NCBI GenBank assembly: GCA_039767595.1
Contig: JBDNBY010000121.1
Coordinates: 1-11,126 of the forward strand
Direction of reading: 5' to 3'
Length of the DNA: 11,126 bases
Source: JBDNBY01 sp039767595
Lineage (GTDB): Bacteria > Pseudomonadota > Alphaproteobacteria > Rhodobacterales > Rhodobacteraceae
How positions within the stretch are numbered: position 1 is the stretch's first letter; every line of letters begins with the position of its first letter. Below are positions 1-6,966 of this stretch, in pieces. A program made the position numbers and the translations under genes. The notes beneath the pieces were generated by a model that was given only the letters and a program-made list of their open reading frames with translations, was not told the origin of the DNA and ran no database searches.

Positions 1-11
1 AGGGGGGCGAT

Positions 12-584
12 ATGCAAAACATGAATTGGCCTGAACTGGCGATGCAAACAATCACAGCGCCCGAGCGTGCGGCGGAGCAGGTCATTGATCTGCCCGTGTC
101 CAACCAAGGCCTCCTCTATGGTTTGATTGCGTTGTCGGCGCTCAATGGGATTTACTTTGGCCTTAATCCCGATGCCGCTGTTTTACTCGGCCCGCTGAGC
201 AACATGACGATCTTGCTGGCCGTTGCGCATGGAGTTCTTACCTATGCCTTTGCTTGGGTATCGCATGTCATTGCAGGGGTGTTCGGGGCGAAGCGCGGCG
301 GGCTTTGGGATGTTCTCAAGCTGTTGATCTGGCTCAAGGCGGTGAATTTACTTGTCCAAGTGAGTGTCACATTGGCTGGCTTTGTGCTGCCGCTGACGGC
401 GCTTGGGTTTATGTCGATTGGTATCTTGCTGTATTCACTTTATATTCTAAGTGTTTTTTACGAGAAATGCTTTGGGTTTGAATCTGTCTGGATGGGGTTC
501 GCCACTTATATTGTTGCCTCTTTGGGGGTGGCGATGATCATCTTGATCTTTATCATTGCTCTCGGAGGAGGCGCCCGTGTTTGA
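12..584 (+). CDS. YIP1-family integral membrane protein, SUF-operon associated
   Basis: This 190-residue protein has a polar N-terminus of about 30 residues and then about five hydrophobic segments (roughly residues 34-51, 66-90, 105-125, 128-148 and 160-185), so it is an inner-membrane protein with no visible catalytic motif. The overall pattern fits the YIP1-like family found next to suf genes in Rhodobacterales; that link is recalled, not searched. The ATG at 12 is preceded by a strong AGGGGGG Shine-Dalgarno run at 1-7. A second ATG at 21 is possible but has a worse site. The stop overlaps the GTG start of sufS by 8 bases, so the two are probably translationally coupled. Its role is unknown; anchoring or assisting Fe-S assembly at the membrane is only a guess. 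sufD or another suf gene may lie just upstream, outside the window. Confidence 0.8.
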   Translation: MQNMNWPELAMQTITAPERAAEQVIDLPVSNQGLLYGLIALSALNGIYFGLNPDAAVLLGPLSNMTILLAVAHGVLTYAFAWVSHVIAGVFGAKRGGLWDVLKLLIWLKAVNLLVQVSVTLAGFVLPLTALGFMSIGILLYSLYILSVFYEKCFGFESVWMGFATYIVASLGVAMIILIFIIALGGGARV

Positions 585-1797
585 TGTACATGCCGTTCGG
601 CAAGAGTTTCCTATCCTTGCCCGTCAAGTGAACGGCAAGCCATTGGTTTATTTGGATAATGGGGCGTCGGCGCAAAAGCCTCAGATCGTGATTGATGCGA
701 TCACGCAGGCCTATGCGCAGGAATACTCGAATGTGCATCGTGGTCTGCATTTCTTGTCAAATCTCGCAACGGATAAATACGAATCCGTGCGCGGTGTGAT
801 TGCTAAATTTTTAGGGGCCTCCGACGAAAACACCATCATCATGAACTCTGGCACCACCGAGGGTATCAACACGGTTGCCTATGGGTGGGCCATGGCAAAT
901 CTAGTGGCGGGGGATGAGATCATCCTGTCGGTGATGGAGCATCATGCCAATATCGTGCCGTGGCATTTTTTGCGCGAGCGGCTGGGCGTTGTCCTCAAAT
1001 GGGTGGATATCGAAGAGGACGGCCGCCTTGATGAGGATAAGGTGATTGCCGCCATCGGGCCAAAGACCAAGCTGATCGCGATCACGCAAATGTCGAATGT
1101 TTTAGGGACGGTTGTCGATACCGCCAAGATCTGTGCCGCGGCCCGTCAGGCTGGCGTGGCGACATTGGTCGATGGGTCGCAAGCGGCCGTGCATATGCCC
1201 GTCAATGTTGATGAGATGGGCTGCGATTTTTATACGATTACGGGGCACAAGCTCTATGGTCCATCGGGGTCAGGTGCGCTCTTTGCACGGGCGGAGCGTA
1301 TGGCGCAAATGCAGCCGTTTTTAGGGGGCGGTGACATGATCGCCGAGGTGCACAAAGAAACGGTGACCTATAATACGGCCCCAATGAAATTCGAGGCCGG
1401 CACCCCAGCGATTGTGCCGATGATCGGACTTGGAGTGGCGTTGGATTATATGATGTCCTTGGGGATGGAGAATATCGCAGCCCATGAGGCGATGCTGTGT
1501 TCTTATGCTGCGCAGGAATTGGCGAAACTGCCGTTTGTCACTGTGCAAGGAACAGCGCCAGGCAAGGGGGCTATATTCTCATTCACATTGCCCGCACCGG
1601 CGCATGCGCATGACCTCTCGACGATTTTGGATAAATCGGGCATTGCCGTGCGCGCCGGCCAACATTGCGCCGGCCCGCTGATGGAGCATTTGGGCCTAAG
1701 CGCCACATGCCGCGCCTCTTTTGCCATGTATAACACGCGCGAAGAGGTCGATAGCCTGTGCGCGGCCTTGACCTTGGCGCATGAGTTATTGGGGTAG
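577..1797 (+). CDS. sufS: Cysteine desulfurase SufS (PLP-dependent, SUF system)
   Basis: SufS takes sulfur from L-cysteine as an enzyme-bound persulfide and passes it to the SUF scaffold for Fe-S cluster assembly in the cytoplasm. The 406 residues match the usual length of group II desulfurases. Visible landmarks are MEHHANIVPW (PLP-stacking His region), the PLP lysine K225 in TGHKLYGPSG, and the catalytic C364 in RAGQHCAGPLM, followed by CRASFAMYNT. K225 and C364 fall almost exactly where they do in E. coli SufS (K226, C364). I chose GTG at 577 because GGAGGAG sits six bases upstream at 564-570. A TTG at 556 in the same frame would add seven residues but lies in front of that site. The gene overlaps the YIP1-like gene by 8 bases and is followed after 3 bases by the VOC gene, so all three are probably cotranscribed. 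Confidence 0.95.
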   Translation: MFDVHAVRQEFPILARQVNGKPLVYLDNGASAQKPQIVIDAITQAYAQEYSNVHRGLHFLSNLATDKYESVRGVIAKFLGASDENTIIMNSGTTEGINTVAYGWAMANLVAGDEIILSVMEHHANIVPWHFLRERLGVVLKWVDIEEDGRLDEDKVIAAIGPKTKLIAITQMSNVLGTVVDTAKICAAARQAGVATLVDGSQAAVHMPVNVDEMGCDFYTITGHKLYGPSGSGALFARAERMAQMQPFLGGGDMIAEVHKETVTYNTAPMKFEAGTPAIVPMIGLGVALDYMMSLGMENIAAHEAMLCSYAAQELAKLPFVTVQGTAPGKGAIFSFTLPAPAHAHDLSTILDKSGIAVRAGQHCAGPLMEHLGLSATCRASFAMYNTREEVDSLCAALTLAHELLG

Positions 1798-1800
1798 GGG

Positions 1801-2220
1801 ATGAAGCTAGAATTCCACCATATCAATGTCGTCTCGCGTGATGTGACAGGCTTGGATCAATTCTATCGTGACGTGATGTGCCTTGATCCAATTGCGACGG
1901 AGGAATTCGTGCGCACCGAGGCGACGGATCAAGATGGCTATGACGGGCAAATTGCCTTTGTCACCGATGGCACCATGCAAATGCACCTTGCGCAAAAAGA
2001 TTTCGACGTTGCCGCGAAAAACAGCCGCCATATCAATCCCGTGGAACGCGGGCATATCGCCTTTCGCACAGATGATATTGAGGCGTTCAAAGCGCATCTT
2101 GAGGAACGCGGCATTCCTTATGCGGATTATGGCACTACGTTTTCGCAACAGTGGTACCAAATCTTTTTCTATGATCCGGCGGGCACCATTATCGAAGTGC
2201 ATCAAGAGATTACCGCCTAG
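1801..2220 (+). CDS. VOC (glyoxalase/bleomycin-resistance fold) protein
   Basis: This 139-residue protein has the paired beta-alpha-beta-beta-beta layout of the vicinal oxygen chelate superfamily. It opens with FHHINVVSRDVTGLDQFYRD, and the second half starts at about residue 84 with GHIAFRTDD and ends in FFYDPAGTIIEVHQ. Likely metal ligands are H7, H62, H85 and E132. These occupy the places of the four ligands in glyoxalase I-type enzymes, with H62 where glyoxalase I usually has Glu. The substrate cannot be told: lactoylglutathione lyase, dioxygenase and thiol-transfer members all share this fold. It starts 3 bases after the sufS stop, with GGGG runs there serving as the ribosome binding site, so it is probably the last gene of the suf transcript. 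I see no clear terminator behind it. Confidence 0.85.
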   Translation: MKLEFHHINVVSRDVTGLDQFYRDVMCLDPIATEEFVRTEATDQDGYDGQIAFVTDGTMQMHLAQKDFDVAAKNSRHINPVERGHIAFRTDDIEAFKAHLEERGIPYADYGTTFSQQWYQIFFYDPAGTIIEVHQEITA

Positions 2221-2438
2221 AGGTCAGGTTGCTGCCCTGTCACGATCTCTTGAATTTGGGGCATCACTGGTGTGCTGAGCATGGCAATCATTGTGGCTGT
2301 TTTCAGGTGTATAACACTCATAAGACATATTTCTTTCAAGGAATGTGGCTTGACCATATGTAGCCAAAACAACCTATGAAATCAAAAAGCTTTGATGTCT
2401 CAATGTACAGTTGGTCCCCTAAATCGTCGGCAATAGGT
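2221..2438. other. Intergenic stretch, no supported gene
   Basis: These 218 bases lie between the VOC stop and the stop codon of the BKACE-like remnant. They are more AT-rich than the flanking genes. The only structure seen is a small perfect inverted repeat, ATCAAA at 2381-2386 and TTTGAT at 2391-2396, with a four-base loop. It has no convincing T-tract on either side, so I do not call it a terminator. A 34-codon minus-strand reading frame at 2217-2321 is open but has no good ribosome binding site. Together with the two truncated genes that follow, this leaves about 750 bases without an intact gene. Confidence 0.6.
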
Positions 2439-2573
2439 TTAGGCATGGGGGGGCACGGCACCTTGGGCAAGGTTTCGGCACAAATCTGTGATTTTTTCGG
2501 CGTTATCGCGGGCGATCTCTCCGTTGGATAAAAACACAGAGTTTTCAAATCCAATCCGCAGCTTGCCGCCCTG
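2439..2573 (-). pseudogene. 3' remnant of a BKACE / DUF849 family gene
   Basis: Read on the minus strand from 2573 to a TAA at 2441-2439, this encodes 44 residues that open with GGKLRIGFENSVFLSNGEIA and continue with RDNAEKI. That resembles the C-terminal end of the beta-keto acid cleavage enzymes (BKACE, DUF849, 3-keto-5-aminohexanoate cleavage type), where GG-x-(V/L)R(V/I)G(L/F)E(D/N) leads into the final helix. Family members are usually close to 300 residues, so about 250 N-terminal residues are gone. The residues just upstream (ITPHAHHQ) no longer fit the family, and the same frame meets a stop at 2643-2645. From about 2574 the opposite strand instead codes for a universal stress protein. 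No start codon or ribosome binding site remains, so it is not expected to be functional. The family call rests on one motif read by eye. Confidence 0.65.
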
Positions 2574-2879
2574 ATGATGGGCGTGGGGCGTTATTTCGAA
2601 GATCACCACGTGGCCACCGCGCGCGATACGGCTGGCAAATTGTTAAATGAGTTTTGCCAAGAGGTCTTGGGCGCGCGGGTCAACGAAAAACTGCGCCATA
2701 TCATCGCCGTGGGCACAGTCTATGAAGAGGTGCTCAATGCGGCTCAGTTCGGCTCGGCGGATCTCATTGTGATTGGGGCGCACCGCCCTGATCTCAAGGA
2801 TTACTTGATTGGTCCAAACGCCTCGCGCGTCGTGCGGCATGCGGCGTGTTCGGTCTATGTGGTGCGCGATCGCGCGTAG
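2574..2879 (+). pseudogene. Universal stress protein (UspA family), N-terminally truncated
   Basis: The 101 residues match the C-terminal two thirds of a UspA-fold protein: RHIIAVGTVYEEVLNAA, then SADLIVIGAHRP, then LKDYLIGPNASRVVRHA and a final SVYVVRD strand. UspA proteins are normally about 140-150 residues. The missing part is the first beta strand with its nucleotide-contacting Asp, the first helix and the second strand. The reading frame extends upstream only to a TAA at 2529-2531, and the residues there do not look like UspA; that DNA instead encodes the BKACE-like remnant on the other strand. The ATGs at 2574 and 2577 have no Shine-Dalgarno sequence. I therefore read it as a truncated, probably untranslated gene. 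The remaining frame has no internal stops, so the loss may be recent. A shortened but still used protein cannot be excluded. Confidence 0.75.
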
Positions 2880-2968
2880 CCGGCACTCTGGATGTTGGGA
2901 AAATTTTAACAATAGGGGCGGTGTCTCTCTGGACAAATGTCAATTTTTGCGCCACACACCGCCCTAAC

Positions 2969-3045
2969 GCACCCATAGCTCAGCTGGATAGAGCGCTGCC
3001 CTCCGAAGGCAGAGGTCTGAGGTTCGAATCCTCATGGGTGCGCCA
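2969..3045 (+). tRNA. tRNA-Arg, anticodon CCG
   Basis: The 77 bases fold as a complete tRNA. The acceptor stem GCACCCA (2969-2975) pairs with TGGGTGC (3035-3041), with G3042 as discriminator and an encoded CCA at 3043-3045. The D arm contains AGCTCAGCTGGATAGAGC. The anticodon stem CTGCC/GGCAG (2996-3000 and 3008-3012) closes the loop CTCCGAA, with anticodon CCG at 3003-3005. The T loop is GGTTCGAATCC. It reads CGG arginine codons. It stands alone between a decayed region and a minus-strand gene, and no integrase or duplicated 3' end is visible nearby. Confidence 0.98.
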
Positions 3046-3109
3046 TAATCATATATATTTCTGTTTTCGGAGCTGTTGCGCGGCTTGTGTTGTGGCAAAG
3101 ACCTGCGAT

Positions 3110-4018
3110 CTACCCCTGACAGGCGCGCAAAATGTAATCTGCGGTCATCAGATCGAGATGCGCGCCGCCGCCGTTTTTAAACAGTGTGATCGCCTCATCG
3201 CTGCGACGGCCAAAGGCGTCATGGTCATAATAATCCGCCAGAATATGCTCGGGCGTGATCACGCCGGCCTCTAGCGGGATTTTCAGCTCGCCAATATGGC
3301 CCATCGTTGTGGCGCGACTATCGACATAGATATCCGCTCGTGTGAGGGCGGTGTCATTGGCCTCGCGCATATCAGGGCGATAGGCGCCAATCAGATCAAG
3401 GTGTTGACCGGGGCGGAGCCACGTGCCGTCGATGAACGGAGTGCTCGACATCGTGGCCGAGCTGATAATGTCGGCTGTTTCAAAGGCGTTTTGCAAGCTG
3501 GGGGCAAGGTCGATGTTCGCCTCTTGGGCCACCTGTTCGGCCCGCTTAATATTACGGTTCCATAGACGCAATTTGGCATGTGGATAGAGGGCGCGATACC
3601 CCTCAATCAGGGATTGGCCCACCGTGCCCGCCCCAAGGATCAAAATCTCTTGGGCGTCGGGACGGGCCAATTTGGTCGCGGCCAAGAGGCTATCCCCTGC
3701 CGTTTTCCATTTGGTGACCAAGTGGAAATCGATCATGGCGCGGGCCTGTCCTGTTGCATCATCAAAGAGGGTCACGGCGCCATTGATCATAGGGCGGTTG
3801 CGCTTTGGGTTATCGGGAAAAATTGTAGCTGTTTTCACGAGGCTGCCGAGCCCATCAATCCACGCCGCACGCGACAAAAGCGTATCCGCACCGCGATAAA
3901 GAAACGTGTCATCCACTTCTGCCTTGGGCAGGTGGTGGCCGGCGTCCAAGGCGGCAAGTAACTGTGGCCACGCGATCTGAGCCTCGCCGTGCGCAAAGCT
4001 AATATAGGGAATGCTCAT
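3110..4018 (-). CDS. Ornithine cyclodeaminase / mu-crystallin family protein
   Basis: This 302-residue protein belongs to the family of ornithine cyclodeaminases, alanine dehydrogenases of the archaeal type and ketimine (pyrroline-2-carboxylate) reductases. K62 in SLVKTATIFPDNP matches the substrate-binding lysine region. A Rossmann NAD(P) site is seen as ILGAGTVGQS with glycines at 129, 131 and 134. HLDLIGAYRPDMREAND carries the conserved acidic residue, probably D222. The substrate cannot be fixed: cyclodeamination of ornithine to proline and reduction of cyclic imino acids are both possible. At 302 residues it is slightly short for the family. The ATG at 4018 has GGAGGT five bases upstream. 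It lies 85 bases downstream of the cytochrome c gene on the same strand, with a weak hairpin between them, so cotranscription is uncertain. Confidence 0.88.
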   Translation of the reverse strand: MSIPYISFAHGEAQIAWPQLLAALDAGHHLPKAEVDDTFLYRGADTLLSRAAWIDGLGSLVKTATIFPDNPKRNRPMINGAVTLFDDATGQARAMIDFHLVTKWKTAGDSLLAATKLARPDAQEILILGAGTVGQSLIEGYRALYPHAKLRLWNRNIKRAEQVAQEANIDLAPSLQNAFETADIISSATMSSTPFIDGTWLRPGQHLDLIGAYRPDMREANDTALTRADIYVDSRATTMGHIGELKIPLEAGVITPEHILADYYDHDAFGRRSDEAITLFKNGGGAHLDLMTADYILRACQG

Positions 4019-4079
4019 GGGTGACCTCCGCGGTGTGCTGATCGTGGCATGCCAATCAAGGATCGCGGAAACGGCGCAA

Positions 4080-4096
4080 AATCACAAGCGGTGATT
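4080..4096 (-). terminator. Possible weak terminator behind the cytochrome c gene
   Basis: On the minus strand AATCAC and GTGATT form a 6-bp stem around a five-base loop, just after the cytochrome c stop, and are followed by only two more T residues. The stem is AT-rich and the T-tract short, so termination would be partial at best. Read-through into the ornithine cyclodeaminase-like gene is plausible. Confidence 0.25.
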
Positions 4097-4103
4097 AACG
4101 AAT

Positions 4104-4529
4104 TTAGTTATGCGTGCGCTGCGCTTGAAAGTCTTGCATCTGCGGGGACCAAGTGGAATGGATATAGGCGAGGATATCTAAAATCTCCTCGTCGCTGAGG
4201 GTCTCTTGGAACGCAGGCATGGCGCTTGTGAAATTTTCAACGCCCATTTGATCCATCACCGCCTGACCGCCCAATTTGGTATAGTAAAATAAATACTGGC
4301 TATCATGGTGCCATGTGTGGCCAGTGTCATCATGGGGCGGGGCAGGTAATACGCCGTTTTCATCGGCGCGTTTCCAATTGGGCTGGCCTTCTAAGTTGGC
4401 GCCATGGCAGGTCGCACAATTTTGATCATAAAGCGCGCGCCCCGTGTCCAATGCCCGCCCTTCGAATTCGTGATCGGCGACCGCGCCCGTTGCGATACAA
4501 CAAAAGGTTATTGCATAAAGCGTCTTCAT
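4104..4529 (-). CDS. Periplasmic class I c-type cytochrome
   Basis: The 141-residue product has an N-terminal signal peptide (residues 1 to about 18, likely cleaved after GAVA) and one haem-attachment motif C38-A-T-C41-H42. M104 in SAMPAF is the likely distal haem ligand, so this is a small single-haem class I cytochrome matured in the periplasm by the cytochrome c machinery. A segment around residues 61-75 (LPAPPHDDTGHTWHH) contains several histidines and is shared with a recurrent, poorly studied subgroup of such cytochromes. Its redox partner is unknown. I chose the ATG at 4529 because AGGTGA lies five bases upstream. A GTG at 4538 would add three residues, but it lies inside that ribosome binding site. 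The gene is divergent from tupB, sharing a 200-base spacer, and upstream of the ornithine cyclodeaminase-like gene. Confidence 0.9.
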   Translation of the reverse strand: MKTLYAITFCCIATGAVADHEFEGRALDTGRALYDQNCATCHGANLEGQPNWKRADENGVLPAPPHDDTGHTWHHDSQYLFYYTKLGGQAVMDQMGVENFTSAMPAFQETLSDEEILDILAYIHSTWSPQMQDFQAQRTHN

Positions 4530-4729
4530 CGAGGTCACCTATCGAGAGTTTAACTGAAAAGAGCCTAGTCCTGCGACGCGGTGATGGCAATCGGTCAATA
4601 GGGGCGCCTCTCAACCCTCACGCAGCTGTGATCAAATCCATATATTGCCCGAAGTTTATGGTCTATCCACTTGAACTTAAGTGAAATTGCGTCACTATCA
4701 GGCGTGCACTACGGGAGCGGGACACGCCA
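4530..4729. promoter_or_regulatory. Divergent spacer between cytochrome c and tupB
   Basis: This 200-base spacer must hold the start signals for tupB and probably for the cytochrome gene. Seen in it: a near-perfect 12-base palindrome AGGGGCGCCTCT at 4600-4611; an inverted repeat CACTT-N6-AAGTG at 4668-4683; and a weak sigma-70-like pair, TTGAAC at 4671-4676 and ACTATC at 4694-4699 with 17-base spacing, pointing at tupB. None of these matches a ModE-type site that I can recognise, and I see no conserved molybdenum-cofactor riboswitch core. All three calls are tentative. Confidence 0.3.
4701..4728 (+). promoter_or_regulatory. Possible hairpin around the tupB ribosome binding site
   Basis: GGCGTG at 4701-4706 and CACGCC at 4723-4728 are perfect 6-bp arms. 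The 16-base loop holds GGGAG (4713-4717), the best Shine-Dalgarno candidate for tupB. The right arm ends one base before the ATG at 4730. In linear form the GGGAG is 12 bases from the start, which is too far; folding the stem would change that distance or hide the start. Short repeats like this are common by chance, so placement is the only argument for function. Confidence 0.3.
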
Positions 4730-5434
4730 ATGAGCGATATTTGGACGGGATTGATGCAGGCGCTTTGGCTGCTTGTTCATTTTGACCAAGATTTATACGA
4801 GATTGTGCTGCGCTCACTCTATGTCACGATGAGCGCGCTTGTCTTGGCCTGCGCGATTGCGATGCCGTTAGCGGCCTATTTGGCCATAAATCGGTTTAAG
4901 TATCGCCGCGCGATTATTTCGACGTTGAATGCGTTGATGGGGCTGCCGCCGGTGGTCGTGGGGTTGGTGGTTTATGTGATGCTCTCGCGGTCGGGGCCCC
5001 TTGGGGCGCTGGGATTATTGTTTACGCCCTGGGCGATGATATTGGCCCAGATGGTGATTATTGTGCCTTTGGTTGCCTCGATCGCGCATCAATCTATCCG
5101 AGAGCTGTGGGCCGAATATCATGACCTGCTCATTTCGCTCAACACGAGCAAATGGCAGCGGATCAAGACCCTCGTGTTTGATGCGCGGCGTGCATTGCTG
5201 ACGGCGGCTTTGGCGGGGTTTGGCCGTGCGATTGGCGAAGTGGGCGCGATTATGATTGTCGGCGGCAACATTGACCATGCCACTCGCGTTTTGACGACGG
5301 CGATTGCGTTAGAGACGGGCAAGGGGGATTTTGCGATGGCCTTTGCCTTGGGGATTGTGTTGATCACCTTGGCCCTGTTGGTGAATTTCGCCACGCACAT
5401 CGTGTCGCGCACAGAGCGTGAAGGACGGTGGTAA
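4730..5434 (+). CDS. tupB: Tungstate ABC transporter permease TupB
   Basis: TupB forms the membrane channel of the tungstate importer. The 234 residues include about five hydrophobic segments (about 31-53, 68-86, 97-119, 155-178 and 203-223). The cytoplasmic coupling loop near residues 165-181 reads GRAIGEVGAIMIVGGNI, close to the RAI-x-EVG-x-x-x-x-VGGNI signature of tungstate permeases, which separates them from ModB (molybdate) and CysTW (sulfate). It is the first gene of tupBCA; its TAA overlaps the tupC ATG by one base (TAATG). The ATG at 4730 has a poorly spaced GGGAG upstream, possibly inside a hairpin. Identification is strengthened by the tupA gene in the same operon. Selectivity for tungstate over molybdate is set by TupA, not by this protein. 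Confidence 0.92.
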   Translation: MSDIWTGLMQALWLLVHFDQDLYEIVLRSLYVTMSALVLACAIAMPLAAYLAINRFKYRRAIISTLNALMGLPPVVVGLVVYVMLSRSGPLGALGLLFTPWAMILAQMVIIVPLVASIAHQSIRELWAEYHDLLISLNTSKWQRIKTLVFDARRALLTAALAGFGRAIGEVGAIMIVGGNIDHATRVLTTAIALETGKGDFAMAFALGIVLITLALLVNFATHIVSRTEREGRW

Positions 5435-6144
5435 TGTCAATTTTCCCATTAAACGTGGCAGGGATCAGCGTTAAGATCCGCAAAAAACAAATCATTCAAG
5501 AGGTGTCTTTGACGCTTCCGCGCGGCGGAGTGCATGTGCTAATCGGTCCAAATGGGGCTGGCAAGACAACCCTCATGCGGGCCTTGCACGGGGTGCAGCG
5601 CACCAGCGCGGGGCGCATCGAATGGGCTGTGCCGGCCGCACAGGCGCAAATGGCCCAAGGCTTTGTCTTTCAATCTCCGGTCATGCTACGCCGGTCGGTG
5701 TTGCACAATTTGACCTATCCCTTAACCCTTCATGGGATGCGCCAATCGGAGGCAGAGCCGATGGCACGTGACTGGGCCGCGCGGTTTGGCTTGGACGCGC
5801 AGTTGGATCAAATGGCGCCGTCGCTGTCAGGCGGTGAGCAATTGAAATTGGCCCTAGCGCGGGCGTTGATCCGCGGCCCAGAATTGGTGTTTTTAGATGA
5901 GCCAAGCGCCGCCTTGGATGGTCGATCCGTGCGCGAATTTGAAGAGGCTATTCAATTGGCCAAAGCTCAAGGCGTGACCTTTGTGCTATGTACCCATGAT
6001 ATGGGTCAGGCGCGCCGATTGGCCGATTACGTGCATTTTATGTACAAAGGGCGCATTCATGAACATGGCGCGGCAGAGCATGTATTGCACTCCCCCTCAA
6101 CACTTGAGGCGCAGCGGTTTCTACGTGGAGATATTTTGGAATGA
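5434..6144 (+). CDS. tupC: Tungstate ABC transporter ATP-binding protein TupC
   Basis: TupC is the cytoplasmic ATPase that powers tungstate uptake with TupB and TupA. All ABC ATPase motifs are present in the 236-residue product: Walker A GPNGAGKT (38-45), Q-loop Q80, signature LSGGE (131-135), Walker B LVFLDEP (151-157) and the switch H188. There is no C-terminal molybdate/tungstate-binding (TOBE or Mop) domain of the kind ModC carries. The ATG at 5434 overlaps the tupB stop by one base and has AAGGA and GGTGG upstream. A GTG at 5428 in frame would add two residues and is less likely. The 3' end overlaps tupA by four bases (ATGA), so the three genes are translationally coupled. Confidence 0.92.
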   Translation: MSIFPLNVAGISVKIRKKQIIQEVSLTLPRGGVHVLIGPNGAGKTTLMRALHGVQRTSAGRIEWAVPAAQAQMAQGFVFQSPVMLRRSVLHNLTYPLTLHGMRQSEAEPMARDWAARFGLDAQLDQMAPSLSGGEQLKLALARALIRGPELVFLDEPSAALDGRSVREFEEAIQLAKAQGVTFVLCTHDMGQARRLADYVHFMYKGRIHEHGAAEHVLHSPSTLEAQRFLRGDILE

Positions 6145-6953
6145 AGCAGTTGGGTTCGTTCATCACGATATCTGTGTTTCTCGCACTGGCCGCATCGACG
6201 GCAGCACTGGCCGAGACGATGAAAATGGCGGTTACAACGTCGTTTCATAACTCGGGCCTGTCCGAAGTTCTCTTGCCCGAAATTGCCAAAGATACAGGGA
6301 TAGAGGTACAGCTATTGGTCGTTGGCACGGGGCAGGCGCTAAAGCTTGGGATGGCGGGGGACGTTGATGCGATCCTCGTGCATTCGCGCGCTGCGGAAGA
6401 AGAGTTTATCGCCCAAGGCTATGGGCCGCGGCGTACTAAGATTATGTATAATTATTTCGTTATCATTGGCCCCATCACCGACCCGGCGGATGTGGCGGGG
6501 GCTTCTTCGGCGGCCGATGCGTTGTCGCGGATTGCCACCGCTCAGGCGCGCTTTGTCTCGCGCGGCGATGAGAGCGGCACGCATAAAAAAGAGCTAAGCC
6601 TGTGGCGTAGCGCAGGCGAGGATGTCACAGCTGCAACGCCATGGTATAACGCCGTTGGGGCGGGGATGGGCGCCGCATTGAACACGGCCTCTGCTATGAA
6701 TGCCTATATTTTGTCCGATCGGGCCTCTTGGCTGAATTTTGGCAACAAAGGCGCGTTGGCGTTGATCTATGCCGGTGATCCGGTGCTGTTTAACCAATAT
6801 GCGTTTTTACCGGTCAGCGCTCAGCGGCACCCGCATGTTAAATCTGCGGTGGTGGCGCGGCTGGAGACATGGCTCACCTCGACGCGGGCAAAGGAGTTGA
6901 TCAACGCCTATCACATCAATGGTGAGGCGCTGTTCGTCTTTAATGCGCAGTGA
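6141..6953 (+). CDS. tupA: Tungstate-binding periplasmic protein TupA
   Basis: TupA captures tungstate in the periplasm and delivers it to TupBC. The 270-residue precursor has a signal peptide with an A-L-A cleavage site at residue 24. Family landmarks follow: VTTSFHNSGL (31-40), VGTGQALKLG (61-70), DVDAILVHSRAAEEEF (74-89) and SRGDESGTHKKE (140-151), the last two being hallmarks of TupA. The oxyanion-binding TTTS motif of studied TupA proteins appears here as VTTS, so its first threonine is replaced. The gene is last in tupBCA, whereas A-B-C is the commoner order, and it starts inside the tupC stop (ATGA). Its stop lies only 13 bases from the end of the convergent DUF6505 gene, with no visible terminator between them. 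Confidence 0.93.
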   Translation: MKQLGSFITISVFLALAASTAALAETMKMAVTTSFHNSGLSEVLLPEIAKDTGIEVQLLVVGTGQALKLGMAGDVDAILVHSRAAEEEFIAQGYGPRRTKIMYNYFVIIGPITDPADVAGASSAADALSRIATAQARFVSRGDESGTHKKELSLWRSAGEDVTAATPWYNAVGAGMGAALNTASAMNAYILSDRASWLNFGNKGALALIYAGDPVLFNQYAFLPVSAQRHPHVKSAVVARLETWLTSTRAKELINAYHINGEALFVFNAQ

Positions 6954-6966
6954 TCGGCAGCGCCCC

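Noticed and set aside
2217..2321. 34-codon minus-strand frame with a hydrophobic stretch
   Set aside because: It overlaps the VOC stop, has no clear Shine-Dalgarno and matches no family I know; chance is the simpler reading.
2336..2554. 72-codon minus-strand frame opposite the scar region
   Set aside because: It overlaps the BKACE-like remnant in a different frame, shows no recognisable family pattern and has no ribosome binding site.
2643..2936. 97-codon minus-strand frame opposite the UspA remnant
   Set aside because: It is antisense to a clear UspA-family sequence and shows no family pattern of its own.
2916..2964. 9-bp inverted repeat GGGCGGTGT / ACACCGCCC just upstream of the tRNA
   Set aside because: The 31-base spacer and lack of a T-tract argue against a terminator, and about two repeats of this length and span are expected by chance in a window this size.
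2969..3045. tRNA-Arg as an integration site for a mobile element
   Set aside because: No integrase, no duplicate of the tRNA 3' end and no phage-like genes are seen in the flanks, although the neighbouring region is decayed.
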